A DNA stretch of 64,000 bases from Sinorhizobium fredii USDA 257. GTDB taxonomy: Bacteria > Pseudomonadota > Alphaproteobacteria > Rhizobiales > Rhizobiaceae. Positions 63,732-64,000 of this stretch are shown here, piece after piece. A program made the position numbers and the translations under genes. The stretch spans positions 248,001 through 312,000 of the forward strand of contig NC_018000.1 of assembly GCF_000265205.3 (NCBI RefSeq), given 5' to 3'. Numbering within the stretch: position 1 is the stretch's first letter; each line of letters begins with the position of its first letter. The notes under the pieces are model-generated. The model did not search any database, had not been told where the DNA came from, and was given only the letters and a program-made list of their open reading frames with translations.

Positions 63732-64000
63732 TGTCGCGCTGTTCCGTTGACGATCTGGCGGGGCCCGTCACCGGCCTCCCGCCACGCGCGTCTCGGGACG
63801 CGCTTCCAAAGTTCGAGATCCGCTTCTATTCGGCAATTATCCCCCAAGCAACGGCCCGGGTAAATGCTTGTCTTACCTCCCGAGACAGGGGGGCTAATCC
63901 GCATTGACAGGATGACTTATTAACCAACTTGTCGGAAGGTTCTTAATGTCGATGGGAGGGGTCGGCACGCCGATTGTCGGCGAGGGGCCGTCAAGTTGCG
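63732..64000. other. Terminal intergenic sequence
   Basis: 269 bp to the window end, presumably the promoter of the minus-strand AraC gene and the start of whatever lies to the right. The AT-rich portion at 63890-63950 contains no gene that I can support. Confidence 0.45.

Overview
This 64 kb window looks like an accessory region (plasmid, chromid or genomic island) of a Rhizobiaceae bacterium such as Rhizobium or Sinorhizobium/Ensifer. I infer this from the high-GC alphaproteobacterial codon usage, the density of Lrp, GntR and LysR regulators beside amine and amino-acid catabolic genes, a fused dipeptide-type ABC ATPase, a four-carbon-acid kinase/PdxA2 pair, and a bacterial GT41 glycosyltransferase.

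Region 1 (1-12.5 kb) holds two versions of one catabolic module: an APH-fold small-molecule kinase, a class III PLP enzyme of the phospho-lyase type, and a type II haloacid-dehalogenase-like HAD protein. Around them lie a tartrate/D-malate dehydrogenase, a cut-off ttuD remnant, a GntR regulator, two near-identical Lrp regulators and a PuuB-like FAD oxidase. Region 2 (12.8-26.5 kb) holds a three-gene PdxA2/DUF1537-kinase/TIM-barrel operon with apparent frame lesions, a divergent LysR gene, a GntR regulator, a five-component peptide/opine-type ABC importer, two FAD-dependent amino-acid oxidases and another Lrp. A 115 bp promoter region upstream of the importer is repeated upstream of the aldehyde dehydrogenase at 26.9 kb. 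Its core motif also occurs as a palindrome over the LysR start codon.

Region 3 (26.5-34.6 kb) has the aldehyde dehydrogenase, a cupin, a set of decayed genes (ornithine cyclodeaminase, dapD, a second aldehyde dehydrogenase), two Lrp regulators, and an intact D-alanine catabolic cluster (alanine racemase, DadA, RidA). Region 4 (34.6-44.4 kb) is mobile or decayed DNA: a gene-free 1.1 kb stretch rich in inverted repeats, an AAA-type ATPase divergent from a zinc-finger protein, a tyrosine recombinase next to a 3' fragment of tRNA-Phe (att site), an IS630 element, a frameshifted metallo-beta-lactamase-fold gene, a CocE/NonD remnant, and small intact genes (cupin, NAD(P)-binding protein, XRE regulator, DUF2277).

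Region 5 (44.8-62.7 kb) is the most striking. Two giant paralogous proteins (1687 and 2358 residues), built almost wholly of 8-residue Ser/Thr-rich repeats, flank an apparent glycosylation operon: a TPR/GT41 O-GlcNAc-transferase-like enzyme, a second glycosyltransferase with an embedded farnesoic-acid-methyltransferase-like domain, and UDP-galactopyranose mutase. I propose that the operon modifies the repeat proteins, giving a glycosylated surface or matrix protein system. This is inference from gene order and composition. The window ends with a GlxA-type AraC regulator.
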